Notes: a model not told the origin generated them from the letters alone. A DNA stretch of 64,000 bases from Chenopodium formosanum (GCA_024500155.1 CM044877.1:67908001-67972000), one strand, 5' to 3'. Shown: positions 11,401 to 23,561, numbered from the stretch's first letter. Translations and numbers: made by a program.

Positions 11401-12819
11401 GAGCAACAAACACTATGTTCTCAATTAGGTTGTGGAGGTAATGCCCATGGTCTCACTTGAATGCTTACAAAGAGACATGTTTATTGTCTTTGGGTAAAAG
11501 TTTGTTGTAAAACAAACAGTTAGTTCCCACTTGAGCTATCTTAGCCTTTAATTAGCCATTAAGCTCTCACTTAACCACCTAGCTCTTGCTAAGCTGGTGA
11601 GCTCCCAGTGAGTCACTTAGCTCCCACTGAGCCAATGAACTCCCACTGTGGCTAAGAGTTTTAGACATATACTTGAAAAGACATTTAGAAGATAATTCTA
11701 TCCATAACTGAATATGGCGTCCTTTCTTAGCTTCGAGATTTTGTTTAGTATAACATTAGTCCTTCGTGCAAATTTTAAGAATTTTATAGGAAGGGATGTG
11801 ATCCATCATTGTTCGAGTCATTTTAAATGGCATCGAGGTCTCCGTGAAGACACACTATGTTCTTTGTGGAGTTATTTATGAAAATTTCAATTTCATAACT
11901 TTGTAATGTTCACACTTAACTTAAGCAAGCGTCGCTCGATCTAATCTAGACGTTTTGATACCTTTCCAAGTCGATTCTGTACTTCACTGAACTCTTGAGC
12001 TATTCAAAGTCAAGTTTGTTCACATTTGATGAATATATCCATATTTCTTTTAAATTCTTTGTGAGACGTTGAAGTAAATGAATCCTCTTTAGCTTTCGGA
12101 GTCAATTGTCTATACCAAAAACAATAGCTCTTTACTTTATCGGTTTCAACAAGTAAGACTTGCTTATCTTAGAACGATTCCAAATCGATCAACTATCAAG
12201 AGTCTATCTAATATAGCCTTGAGTACGTTCTTCTCGATGTGACATTGCTAAAGATGTTCGGAACGCAAATCATGCCCAAGAATTTGAGCTTTTGCTAGTT
12301 TACCATGTTAAGATAATGTCTGTTTATAATCAAGCATTGTTGACTCATGGTTTAGACAACCATGCCATTCAAATAAATTTGCAACTATTGCTTATTGCTT
12401 TGAATGTGAGTCTTTCCGTGTGTAAACGGATCAATTGTTGATTATGTAACACAATAACCATTTATTTGTTCTAGCCTTAGCTTAAAGGTCTTTAAACAAA
12501 GCATACGACCTTACAACTGATGTAGCACCACTTGCTTCATTCTTAGCTTGTAATTTGATAACTTAGCTTAACTTTAATAGTTTGAGATCACTTTCAAAGT
12601 GGAACACTCAAGCAGTATCCGATACTTGTGAAGATAATGAATTGCTAAGTTAACTACAATAACATGAACTCATGGTTTGAAATGGAATCTTATTCCTTTT
12701 CTTCGTTCCGCATTTCCTATATTTCTTATCATACTTTATCTCATAATCTTTAAGAACCATTTCTTTAAGAGTCATTGACTTTTATACTTCATTAGGCATA
12801 ATTAAGCATCTAATGCGCC
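8422..12819 (-). other. LARD internal region, non-coding, left part
   Basis: 4.4 kb of AT-rich DNA with stops in every frame. The LTR-proximal motif ctcccact (minus: agtgggag) recurs near 10452, 11350, 11525 and three times between 11605 and 11640. No protein domain recognised. Confidence 0.6.
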
Positions 12820-13390
12820 TGTAGACACCCATTTGTGCCTCCCCAAAACTAAACCCAGTGATAAATACCTTTCACGTCAAATCATAATCGAATGAAGTGA
12901 AAGTGTGGAAAGTCTAGTGTTGCGGATAGTTTTAATTTCTTTTCTCTTCTCTCTGTTTTTGAAAACTTATTTTAAAGAAAAAGCCAATCCAGTTTGGTTG
13001 GTCCATTATATGGGTCCAATAGTAGTGTAGTTGGATGGGGCTTGACAAGAGCTTTCCAACGATATATTATAAGCCCAATTCCGATGAATATTGAGGAAAT
13101 TATGGCTAATTTACTAAACTGGGCCCGGTTTGAGCCTTATATGCGGCCCAATGATATAGGGGAGGGCCTAAAATGATTTATCATTCCTAATGCAATTAGT
13201 AATGGTTTTAGTCTTTTAGATTCTTCTAGAAGGTTTTTTTCATTCCTAATTCAATTAACATTGATAAATTGACTTTTGTTTACTTTTTAGAGTTTTAATT
13301 AAAATCAAAGAGCATTTTTGAGGAAAATATACGATTTTATCCTCCTGTACGGCAAAATATATCTGATTTTAGAAAACGCGTCAAAAAACA

Positions 13391-13470
13391 GGTCTAGCGC
13401 CCAACGCCAGCCATTGGCGCTTGGCGCCAATTAGCTGGTGCTGGCCCCAGCTCTGTTTCTCGTGCGCCAA
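13391..13470 (+). promoter_or_regulatory. TGGCGCCA-type cluster upstream of the LTR TATA box
   Basis: agcgccc, ttggcgcttggcgccaa (around 13415-13431) and gcgccaa (13464) lie 40-120 bp before the TATA box at about 13511. The same arrangement is seen in the related LTR at 48800-48912. Confidence 0.5.
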
Positions 13471-14151
13471 TACTCTGCTTTGTTAATTTTATCTTTTTGG
13501 CTGATTTTCTCTATAAATAACGTCGTAAAAACTCCGTTTTCAAGAATTAACAACCAACCTTTCAATTATAATCACCTACAATCTATTTTCATTCGCAATC
13601 ATTAATTCTCTCATTCTCTTCTCATTCATCAATTCTTTTTCTCTCTCTTTTTCTAAACTAGTTTTTTTACATACAAAATTAAGCATTCATTAGATCTAGA
13701 AACACCTAGCCATATTCGAAGTTGCCTTCGCCCTAGACGTGAAAGGTTTAATTTATGAGGTTTGGTCCCAAATCTCTCTTTCAATTATTTAATTTAATTG
13801 TTTTGATTATTATTTTCCTTGAAGTTACTAACGTGTGTATTTTGTTATTAGAAAGAGGTACGAAGCATCAAAGTAAGTACTTTAATGGTTTTAATTAATA
13901 TTATGATGAAGAAATCATGTTTAAATTGTTATTATGATATTTCTAGTATCATGTCTAGGGTAATTTTAATTTTAAATATGATTGTTATGATGCTTCCTAT
14001 GTTCTTCCTAATATTTATTCATGTTAGTATCATGTTAGGGTTAAAGCTTTGATTTTTATTGCTTAGTAACATGCGACGGTTTGTTATTAATCTTGTTAGT
14101 ATCATGCCTAAGATCTTGCTATTATTATTACGCTTTAATATTAAAATGAAC

Positions 14152-14272
14152 ATGATTATGATTATAGTTGTTATAATTTATGATGATTATGAATATTATT
14201 ATTATTATTATTATTTTGATGATGATTATTTTATTTATGATTATTATTATGACTATTATAATGATTGATTAT
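14152..14272. repeat. ATT/ATG-rich microsatellite in the solo LTR
   Basis: Impure run of tta/tat/gat triplets. The related LTRs at about 48070-48125 and 63350-63390 have shorter versions, so the length is variable within the family. Confidence 0.6.
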
Positions 14273-14816
14273 GATTATTTATTATGTTGTTTGATATTTA
14301 TTGTTATTGCTTGATCACACCTTTTATGCATGTTTAAAGGGAATTTGGTACTTGTAATCACGCTTAATAAGATAATTAATAATCTTGTTAGGGTTAATTA
14401 TGATTATAATTCAAGTGATCGCCAATAATAGATTTGTTTGTGCATTAATATTCAACCAACATAGATAAATAAGTTTAGGTTAATCCTATTGATTGCATGT
14501 TAGTCAGAAAGCGCACATGAATACGATCAGAATAAAGTAGAGGCCTATTATTAGGGCAGGTTCAATCTCTTTTAGGTTGGATTTGTACCTTCATCCACAA
14601 ACCCTTATTTGGTTCTAGACCTTATGGAGTTGACGATCTCTTGGATCGTTAAGGGGTGTAACCTTCACCCTGTGAACGGTTTACAAGTTCCTAAAACATG
14701 TTGGCGACTCTTTTGCTCTATCTTCTTTCCTTTTGGACGCCACCGTAATTTAGTGTATGATCACAGTGGGGTTCAAGGTAGGGGATTAACGCTTGAAATT
14801 TATTCCCTACAGCGCC

Positions 14817-15714
14817 GTAAAACAAAGTTCCATATTTTCCTTTAATTCACGCTTGAATTACTACATCAATGAGTCCTACTCATCTATGTATTAAGCGAAA
14901 AGATATGTCGGTTGTCAATATTGACAATTTGAGTTTGAAACTCAATACTTCATGTTTTATCAAAACTACCTAGTATTTTGAATACATGATGTCCATCTGT
15001 CCTTTTGGACATTGTTATAAAAGTCATTTATGAGAATTGTATTTTAGAAATGCTTTACTTTACTTTGAGAACCATTCTCTAAGATTTCTCTTACCAATCA
15101 TGACAACAATATAGTTTGATTTGGAATTCTACAAATATAAGTGCAAAGTATAACCATTTACCAAGTAAATAACATAATAAGTTTGAAAATTAAAATGTAT
15201 TCATGCAAATTTTCAATCTTATCAAACGTCTTATCCACGCATTAAAATTGTCCCCATTTGGCGAGAATAAGTCGATTCCAAGATCCGAAGAAACAAACAG
15301 TGGTTAAGCATGCTTTGGCTTGTCTTAACACTCAATCTCCTAAGGTAAGCAACGCTTTGCTAATGGCTCCTAGCCACTCGTGGTTGAATAAATTGTCGCA
15401 TCTAATGCTCTCTCAACAATTTATCAACTTTGCCACGACATGTTAGGACTCTATCACTCATATCGTTTAGTACAACCTAAACCAACTTGCATACCCGATA
15501 TGCCTTACTTCCTAGGAGAGGTAGTGATGCCTCGCTTTGGCGTAGCCCACCACTACCCTCGTTCGGCCCGATAAGTGTTGTTTTTGGAATGGCAAGTTTT
15601 TACTCAATATTTAGGGACTTAGGATTTCTATGTTGGTTGATTTAAGTGAACTTAAATAATCATCACAACATTCAAAATCCTAAACATGCATCTAACATAT
15701 AATTTATATACATA

Positions 15715-15779
<65 letters not shown>

Positions 15780-17794
15780 AAAAAAATAAATATAGATGCA
15801 TTTGGCAACTAGCATGACCCCTTGAGATCTTCAAATCTTCAAAAGGTCTTCATTTGCAACTTCATGGCTACGTCTTCCAAGAACCTCCATCTTCAAGACT
15901 TGACCATAATTAAATGCAACTACTAGTATCTACGATTAGAACTAATCTAAATATTAAGGTACAAAAATACTCAACGGTACGCAGACCGTATTTAGATTTA
16001 CAAAAATACGTCACGGATCGCAGTCAGTATTTTCCATCCTAATCGGGCCCCACTAGTTGTCATTTCATAAAAACTGTGAGAGAATATACATTCCATTCAT
16101 CCATTCACTATTTGTGAATGGGCCATGCATTTTTACAACGATAAACAAGTAACAATGAAAAAAAAAAAAAACACGCGTGAACTAGTAACTAATCTAGGTG
16201 GTTAATCCAATTAACATGCCTAATTAAAACTAGTCAAAGTTGTTTTAACCGGTTATGTAAATAAGCGCAATTAATATTTGAAGCTCCCGCTAAATTCCGC
16301 ATCCAACTCAATTAATCCAATTAACTAAGCTGGTAAAACCCTAAATTAGTCAAAATAAATTTTTCCAATGCCACTCAAAACCCGAGGCCTAGCCTCAAAA
16401 ATTTTAATTAAAATAATTAAAATAAATTAAAATAAACAAAACGGCCAAAAAGCAAAATTAAATCGAGAGAAAAGTGCTTCGACTACCCAAGGCTAGCACC
16501 CTTGAGCATTCACACGCATGTAAGTGCTGAGCACTTGCCTTGCAGCCTCGGCCTTGCGTTCTGTGATGCTGCCGGGCGCTGCTTGGCAGCGCGCACTCGA
16601 TGCGCGTCTAGCTGCAGCTGCCTAGCACTACTGCTACGCCTTGCATCGTCTCGCACGCCCCTCATGCACCAAGTCAGCACACGACTCCTCGCACACACCT
16701 AGCAACACACCAAGCGCAGCAGCCTCGTCCCTCGGCAGCTACATGTGGGCTGTGCGAGCAGCCCAGCTGGCCGAGGGATGCACATGGCTATTGTGTCTTG
16801 GTTTACGTGCTTGTGCCTCGGGATTAATTCCCGATTTTGTGTGACATCTCTAATCAATTCTAAATTAATTTTAGAAATAATTCATTGAGAAAAAATGAAA
16901 ATTTAACCAAGTCTAACATAAAATAAAATTTTCAAAGTGCATCTAACCAAAATAATTCCCAAGAACCATTCTTTAATTAAATTGGTTTAACTTGGTGCAA
17001 CAAAAATAAGAGGGCAATTAGTCACTATTAATTTAATTAATTTAAATTAATCATGAGTTTTTGACAAAATAAAAGGGAGTTGGAAAAATGAACATAAGTT
17101 CAATAAAGATTCCAACTTCAATACTTGTGAATCCTTGAAAAATTATATCTTCCAATATGAAGATAAACAATTTTTTCAATCACAAAGTTTCAAACTTTAT
17201 GATTCCAATCAACTAAAAAATGATTAAATCAATAAAGTTTAACAAAAATTTATGGAATTTAGTAATATAAAGTTTCAATCACTTAACATAATTAAAGATT
17301 GAATCTTTAATACTTAGAAGCCTCAAAGAACAACAATTTCACACTTAATGCAATTAAATTGCAATTATGTGAAAAAATATAACCAAGCATTCAAGCAGAT
17401 ATTACTACCAAGTAATCATGCCTAAAGAGCTTTAAAATTGCATATAAAATATGTATTGAACCAATTACATAACCACCATAAATATGCAATTAATTTTCAA
17501 GGTTAGAAAGATTTAAATTTTTTAGTCAAAACGAAAAATCCCTCGAAAATTGCATTTCTGGTCTTTTTTTGGCTAAAAACCAAGTCATGTAAGGGTAAAA
17601 CCATTTCCTGAACGCCTTTTCCACCCAAAATTCACTATTTTGGGTCGAAATCTAGGTTCGGGGCTAAAGGTAGCTTAAATATGAGGTTAAAATAGATAAT
17701 ACGAGCTACTAATCTAATTAGCAACATAAACAAAAAAATTAAGTCATAAAAATCACCTTGAAAAATATTATGATTTTAAAAAATAAACGAGCGT
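14817..17794 (-). other. LARD internal region, non-coding, right part
   Basis: About 3 kb between the solo LTR and the PBS. AT-rich with stops throughout, except for a GC-rich island at 16495-16800 rich in gcagc and cctagca. No protein domain recognised; this part would be the 5' leader of the element. Confidence 0.55.
15719..15777. repeat. (TA)n microsatellite
   Basis: About 29 uninterrupted TA units inside the LARD internal region. Confidence 0.95.
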
Positions 17795-17808
17795 GGCTCC
17801 GATACTGC
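17795..17808 (-). other. LARD primer binding site
   Basis: On the minus strand gcagtatcggagcc follows the LTR end ccccaaca directly. It resembles the initiator-Met tRNA site TGGTATCAGAGC with three changes. Confidence 0.6.
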
Positions 17809-19121
17809 TGTTGGGGTTTGGTAAGTCCAACTTACCACAGAAAAGACCCCGACCCAAAGAACCACTCGCAATTAATAAAACCATAAAGCATAACAAATAA
17901 ACATTAAAGGATAGAATCGGAATTTACCTTTGACGTGTGCTTCGCCCGACCTAATGGGCTCTTACTTGAAAGGTTTAGCTCCGAAAATACCGAGCCTCCA
18001 ACGGTATCCACCCAAAAAAGACGAACACCGACTTTTAGGTCCGCTACCTTGGAGTTAGCAAGGTCCGACCAAAACCCAAGTAATTAAATGAGTTCAAAGG
18101 TTTTCACAATGGTGATGCCTTTTTCAACTCTCACTCAAGTGATTTTCCCAATACCCAAACTTGGGTATTTATAGGGAAAAATAGAGAGTAAAAAGGCTCT
18201 CCCATCAATGTGGGAGAATTTGATTTTTCCATTTTATTTTAAAGCTAAAATAAATAATCAAACTAGTAATAAATCAAAAAGTGGCAAGCTCATGAGAGAG
18301 GTAAGGTGAGGACCATTTGGAAGAGGGGGGACCAAACTTACTCCCCACTCCCTCTTCAAAAACCGGCCAACTAACCCCTCAAGCCTCCTCTCAAGTTGCG
18401 CCACATGGCACCTTACTTAAGCACCAAGGCACCCAAGGTGGGCTGCCATGTGCGGCTGCCAGCAGGCCCAGCACAAGCGTGCGGGCTGCTAGGCGCTTCT
18501 GGCCAGCAAGCCCAGCACAACTTGTGCGGGCTGTTCGTGCTCTCAGCCAGCAAGCCGCGTGTCAAGGATGCGGGCTACTGCTGAGAGCTGATGCTCCTTG
18601 CGCGCTTCGGCCAGCGCTGCTAGCCTTGCGATGCTAGCAGTGGTGCGCTAGCACGCACTTACCAGCCTAGGCTCGGCTTGGTGCGCATGCTAGCCACCAT
18701 GCTATATTAAATGCCCCTAGAACTCGGTTTGCTCGGGGCATTCTGATGCTAGGGGTATTTTGGTCTTGTTGATTTATTATTATCTTCATGTCTCGTTTTT
18801 TACTATTTTGACTCAACTTCTGACGCTCGGTTTCGACGCTCTAAGCTGGATTTTCCGACGCCTAAATATTTAATACTCAGGCGACAAATTAATTTCTTCC
18901 GAATTAATTCGTCGAGTCAATTCGTATATTTGCTAGGGTGTGACCCGAAGGGTTCAGTCAAGATTAAGTTGTAATATTAATTATACATTAATATTACTGA
19001 TCGGAAGCGGCCTCCACCCAGGCATTCCGATCACTTGACCTTACTGAATATATTAGCTTTCTAATAATTCTAAACCCGCTATCAGAATAATACACTTGTT
19101 TGAAGGACACCATTCCTTTCA
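17809..19121 (-). repeat. LARD 5' LTR (right copy)
   Basis: 1313 bp, aligned along its full length with 7106-8408 and with visible scattered substitutions, so the insertion is not very recent. It has the same minus-strand TATA box (about 18165-18175) and upstream GC-rich block (18300-18700). Confidence 0.85.
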
Positions 19122-19138
19122 AATTTTTAGTAGCGCTT

Positions 19139-19868
19139 GTTTGTTTTGTGCTCTAAGTGCAATAGGGTTGGTCATAGGTAGAATTCTTGTTCTTTGCCTC
19201 CTTGTACGCCTAATTCTATGGTTGATAAGTTCAAGTTGTGTAAGTCTTCTAATAATCTTGCTCATAATTTGTCCAACTCGAACATTGGCCTAAAAAGAAC
19301 TGAATATTTAGAACAACAAGAGTGAAACTCTGAAGTGTTTCCAAAAATTTCATCCTACCCCAATCTTTGGAAGGCCAGTCAAACAAAAGACCTCTTATGC
19401 TTGCTACCCCATCTCTCTCCCCTTTGTAAAAATGGAGGATACACACAAATCCAAAGCTTGCTCCAAAAGAACCGAACTAAAAACTGCCTATTTTATTATC
19501 TTAACCCACAAAATATTTCTTCAAATCTCAAAAAAGACCCATCGTTTCCCTGGCTGATCTTTGTATTCGAAAAAGAATAAAGAACTTGATAAGACGAATT
19601 TCAATTTTCACCCTAACCATATGATGTCTTAGCCATTACTCACAAACTCTCTTCTTTTGTCCAGTCAATTTCCTCTAATCTCGGGTAGCAAAAACTTCAA
19701 GTGGACTTATCTTCCCCTCACCTCAAAAAGATCGACTCCTTTCAAGCAATAAAAACTTCATTTTAAGAGAAGAATCTCTAAAGCGAATCTTAAAATCCCT
19801 TTTTTTTCTCATTTCTCAAGACTAAAAGTATCTCTAATTCTTATTTGACTAGCATGTTGTTTGGGAGC
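19139..19868 (+). pseudogene. LINE ORF1, zinc-knuckle and C-terminal part
   Basis: Directly after the CACTA right end, codons reading KCNRVGHR and a later Cys recover the CX2CX4HX4C zinc knuckle expected after DUF4283. They include a one-base frameshift between the first Cys pair and an internal stop. The rest (19300-19868) is polar, stop-ridden sequence like the spacer at the end of plant LINE ORF1. This shows that 5532 and 19139 were contiguous before the CACTA inserted. Confidence 0.5.
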
Positions 19869-21436
19869 TGATAAGTGTTTTATTTGTCCTTTTATCATGG
19901 CACTTTAAACACGATTTTTGTACTCTTTCCTCTACTTCAATCCCCTTTTCTAACTCTTTTCGTTCACATTTACTGGTTTTGGCTTCCCCGATCTTTTTTA
20001 TGTGTGTGTTCATATAGCATAAGCATGAAAAACTATTTTGGAAGCAAAGAAAAGCAGGAACATGCGTGCACCCTAAGAGGAGCGGGCGCTCCTCCCTAAT
20101 CCACCACACTCTGCCTACCCTCTCCACTTCGAGGAGCGAGCGTGCAATCTTCAAGGAGCGGGCGTGTAGTCTTCAAGGAGCAGGCGCTTCTCCCTAATCC
20201 TCTCCATTTTTCCCCAAACTGCTGCACTAGGAGCGGCACGCAAAGAGCCCAGGAGCGGGCGCTCCTACCTACAGGAGCGAGCGCTCCTCCCGTTCTGAAG
20301 CTTGATTTTTGATGGATTTTACGATGTAATTTTTTGGCATATAAATAGGACGCTTGACTTTAGATTTTGGGATCTTCTTTCCCTTTAGTTTTCTTAGGCC
20401 CTTAGTTTCTCTAAAGCATCATTAATTAGCTTAGATCTTCCCAAACTCAATCATTATAGTAGATTAATTGAAGATTGTTCTCTTGAATTCAACAATTTCT
20501 TAACTTTGAAGCATTTTAAGTAATCTCTTTCCTTTATCTCTTACTCTTTAATTTCAGTTTTTTTTTTACATTGAATTGTTTGATCTTGTTTAATTGTTGT
20601 TGCATGTCCAATCTACCTTATTCCTACTACTTCTCTCAACTTGTTAATTTAATACTAGAATTAGAACTTGTTGTTATGATGTTCTTCACCATGTTTAGAG
20701 AGTAGTTAATTAGCTAAGGGTTGGGTGAAGACCCAACCAAGCCATGGGTTGATTGATGTTTTTGCTTGCATGTTCATTTTGGGATGATGATTGATTGTTA
20801 AGGGATTGGTTAATTGCATGTGTAATTGGTTAGCCACTTATTGCTCATGTATTCACTTCTATGCTAGCATTGAAAGATGGAGTCTAGTTGTGAGCCCACT
20901 CTGATATGATTATGCTAAATTCCTCATGATTATGGTTCCTTGTTTAAATGATATAGTAGTCTTAGTTGTGACAATTAGGTGAGAAATCCCAATTGTTTGT
21001 GCCTTAATGCTTTCTTGGACCGATCGAAAGACAAACCCGAGTTAGTAGTCTACTTCTCATTGTTAAGACTTGGTTGGCCTATCTTGTTAGTTGAGTTTGG
21101 TTTAGGAATGCTTAGTGTTGTGGCTTCGAAAGAAGGCAATGTTGAGTGCCCTCTCTATCACCCAATTTGTGTTCATGTTTGCCTATTGATTTGATCCGTT
21201 GATTTGGTTGGTGTCGATTCCCATTTCTCCCTAGTGTTTGTCTCCATAGTAGTTGTCTAATCAAAACCCCCAATTTGTGACCGAACTAGATTGCAACCGT
21301 TTTATACTCTCAGTGTCCATACCCATTCCCTGTGGATACGATCCTCTACTTACCCTAGACTTGTCTTAGGGTTGTTTAGGTAGAAATATTGTTTGGATTT
21401 AGGGTGATTGTCCAACGACTGATTAATCCTCTACCA
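19869..21436 (+). repeat. Probable solo LTR of a Ty3/gypsy element inside the LINE
   Basis: It starts about tgataagtgttttatttgtc and ends about gattaatcctctacca. It resembles plant Ty3 LTRs: TATA box gcatataaatagg (about 20337-20349) and the late block ccctgtggatacgatcctct near 21328. No coding sequence flanks it, and LINE sequence lies on both sides. I cannot confirm a TSD (ggagc on the left, ggatt on the right), so the ends may be a few bases off. Confidence 0.5.
20079..20290 (+). promoter_or_regulatory. Cluster of GGAGCGGGCGCTCC palindromes upstream of a TATA box
   Basis: ggagcgggcgctcct occurs at about 20079 and 20252, and variants (ggagcgagcg, ggagcgggcgtg, ggagcaggcgcttct) fill the space between. 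The cluster lies 50-260 bp before the TATA box of the LTR. It is GC-rich against an AT-rich background. Confidence 0.5.
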
Positions 21437-21689
21437 GGATTTGGAAAAGGAAGATAAAACAAAATGGAGAGTGAATTTTCTACATGTTTTAGACACAAAT
21501 TTGTATGATGAATTCAGAGCTAGCATGTCGTCAAACTGATTTTACTATTTTCCTTCAAAAGAGTGACTTGGTCATGCTATTATAGAATTAATTCATGTTT
21601 CTTCTATTCCCTCAGATGACTATGCTGAAGGGTTGGTGCCTCCCCTTATTGGAAAACCCACTATGAGAAGAAGTTTGGATCATTGAACT

Positions 21690-22500
21690 GTAGGGGTCTT
21701 GGCAGCCGGACTCCCCTAAAGTTTCGTACATTAGATCTTTAGTCCTCTTATGTGGCTTAGATGTTATGTTTTTGTTGTAAACTATTGTATCTATAGATAT
21801 TGCTGCAAGGAAAAAGTTACTTAGTGTTCCTTTTTCAGGATTTTGTGGTACAAATGTATTTGGTTTGAGTGGTGGTTTGTTTTTGTTGTAGTTTTCCTTG
21901 ATTCAGATAGTTCCTATTTTGCTTACTTCAATTTCATCTTATGTAAAATACTTGTAGGCTCTGTAATAAGATATGTGTTGTTTGTGTATGGAGCGCCCCA
22001 TGTCGTTGATCAGCCTCAAATTTGGTATGCCCTTTTGGATATTTTGTGCTCTAATTTGCACTTGGTTTTATTAGGGGATTTTAACCAGGTGGAATTTTTA
22101 ACAAATAAAGTGGGTGGCTCTACTTCTACACCTGATCTTCATGAATTTATGGACTGGCGTTTACAGTCGGGTTTATTGGAAGTTCCGTTTTCAGGGCAAG
22201 AGTTTTCTTAGACAAATAATCGCTCTGATTTTGACTCAACTTTCGAGCACTTGGATATGGCTTATGCTACTTCTTGTCGATTTTAGGAGTATCCGGATAC
22301 AATTGTACTTCACCATCCTATCCTGTCCCCGGATCATGCTATTATTATTCTTCCTGATTCACCTAAAGATAATAGATTTCATCGGACCTTATAGGATAGA
22401 AAATTGGTGTTTATCGGCAAAGGACATACACTCTATAGTTGAATTTGTTCTTTCAATGGTTGACGCTGGTTCTCGGATCTTTTCTCTCCTATCGAAAGTT
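21690..22500 (+). pseudogene. LINE ORF2, AP-endonuclease domain (degraded)
   Basis: Opens with LNCRGLG at about 21695, the usual start of plant LINE endonucleases. Between 21843 and 22211 one open frame contains VYGAPHVVDQ and LLGDFNQVE, the GDFN motif of the catalytic site. The conserved PDHAIIIL stretch near 22330 replaces the usual SDH. Stops and frameshifts are numerous. The enzyme would nick target DNA for target-primed reverse transcription. Confidence 0.75.
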
Positions 22501-22992
22501 ATCTTTCATTAGAGAACGTCTGTTAGTTTGGTGCACTTCAAATCAAGTATTTTGGGGTAATAATTGAAAGAATTTGGCTTTGTCTATTGGACAGGTTTCC
22601 TCTAAATTGCATACTCAAGTTGGTCGATGTTTTTTTCTAACTAAGAGGGACGAAAAGGTTGCAGAGGCTATCATGATGCTTTTTATGGTTTGGCATCAGC
22701 GTGCGAAGGTTAATTGGGATGAAAATAGTGAGAGTTATTCTCGTCTCCTTTTCTCTTTGGTTCAGTCTCATTGCCGTCATGATAAGATTTACAGTTTGTA
22801 GTCCTTAGATAGTTATTGGGTAACAAATCTTATAGGTATTAAGTCGGTGGTTCTTTCATTTTACAAGGATTTGTATATTGTCCAGGGGTTCTCTCTAGGC
22901 TCTTCTTGGTGGGATCAGGGTTCATCTACATTCTTTGTCCTCATAACAACAACATAAGTTGTAAATTCACTTTTCACCCTTAGAAATTAAGG
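22501..22992 (+). pseudogene. LINE ORF2, linker between endonuclease and RT (degraded)
   Basis: Continuous with the flanking LINE domains. A short open frame at 22574-22801 (KLHTQVGRCFFLTKRDEKVA...) has the Lys/Glu-rich helical character of this linker. Several stops. Confidence 0.45.
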
Positions 22993-23561
22993 ATGCCATG
23001 TTTAGTATTGATGATAATAAGACTCCAAGACCATATGGTTTTTATTTGGCTTTTTTCAAGATTCATTAGCAGTTGGTCAGTTCTTTTGTACGTAGCTGCA
23101 ACAGTTCAATATTTTTTTACTTATGGTTATATGTTGAAGGAGTGGAATTATGCATTCTTAAATATTCTTCCCAAGGTTGACAGCCCGAAGCTAGTTACCG
23201 AGTTTGGTCCTATTGGTCTTTGTAATGTGCTTTACAAGTGCATTGCCAAATGTATTTCTTGTCGGCTCCGTCGTGTCTTACCTTCTTTGGTTTCTGATTA
23301 CCAGAATGCTGTTGTTCCAAGACATCTTATGTTCGTCAATGCTCTAATTTCCCATGAACTTCTCTTGTTCATGAATGCTTCAAGGGCTAGGAAAATGTTT
23401 TATGCTGCTTTAAAATTGGACATGAATAAGGCCTATGATCAGTTTCATTGGGATTTTTACTTCATGTTCTAAAGGTCTTTGTTTTCCTCCGTACTAGATT
23501 CATATTATACATTAGTGCGTCTCTCATCAGGTATTGGTTAATGGAGATCCGTCTTTCACCT
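22993..23561 (+). pseudogene. LINE ORF2, reverse transcriptase N-terminal half
   Basis: The frame 22993-23472 contains LNILPKVDSPKLVTEFGPIG, LCNVLYKCIAKCIS and LKLDMNKAYDQFHWDF. These are RT blocks of plant L1-like elements, where the first catalytic Asp lies in LDMNKAYD. It then reads GDPSF up to the second CACTA at 23562 and resumes at 34577 with P-x-CGLR, the expected next block. So the insertion falls inside the RT, before the catalytic YADD region. Confidence 0.75.

Larger units (their letters stand above)
12820..14811 (+). repeat. Solo LTR of the Tat-type Ty3 family, nested in the LARD
   Basis: 1992 bp beginning tgtagacacccatttgtg and ending aatttattccctaca. The exact 5-bp TSD GCGCC lies at 12815-12819 and 14812-14816. 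It is homologous, in opposite orientation, to the LTRs at 47541-49466 and 62805 on. No internal sequence remains, so it is the product of LTR-LTR recombination. It holds a GGCGCC cluster (13391-13470), a TATA box ctataaataa (about 13511-13520) and an ATT-rich microsatellite (14190-14270). Confidence 0.88.
7106..19121 (-). mobile_element. Large non-coding LTR retrotransposon (LARD-like), minus strand
   Basis: Two direct repeats, 7106-8408 and 17809-19121, are near-identical LTRs with TG...CA ends when read on the minus strand. The 5-bp TSD AATTT is exact on both sides (7101-7105 and 19122-19126). On the minus strand the PBS follows the right LTR (17795-17808) and the polypurine tract precedes the left LTR (8409-8421). 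The internal 9.4 kb, less the nested solo LTR, shows no gag, protease, integrase or RT in any frame. This fits a large retrotransposon derivative mobilised in trans. Confidence 0.85.
5533..19135. mobile_element. Non-autonomous CACTA element interrupted by a 12-kb LTR element
   Basis: It starts CACTACTAAAA at 5533 and ends TTTTTAGTAGCG at 19135, where the last four bases match inverted CACT except for one change. The 3-bp TSD CTT is present at 5530-5532 and 19136-19138. Without the nested insertion it is about 1.58 kb and has no transposase. It contains CT-rich UTR-like DNA at 5815-5975. Its right end is split near aattt by the LTR element 7106-19121. It sits inside LINE ORF1. Confidence 0.8.

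Noticed and set aside
14059..14268. Small Tyr/Asp-rich protein
   Set aside because: Translation of an ATT/ATG microsatellite inside the solo LTR.
16502..16844. Overlapping open frames on both strands
   Set aside because: A GC-rich low-complexity island in the LARD leader; no domain and no codon structure.
19849..21535. ctagcatgt at both 19849 and 21520 as a TSD of the Ty3 solo LTR
   Set aside because: The right copy lies about 85 bp beyond the LTR end, so it is more likely chance.
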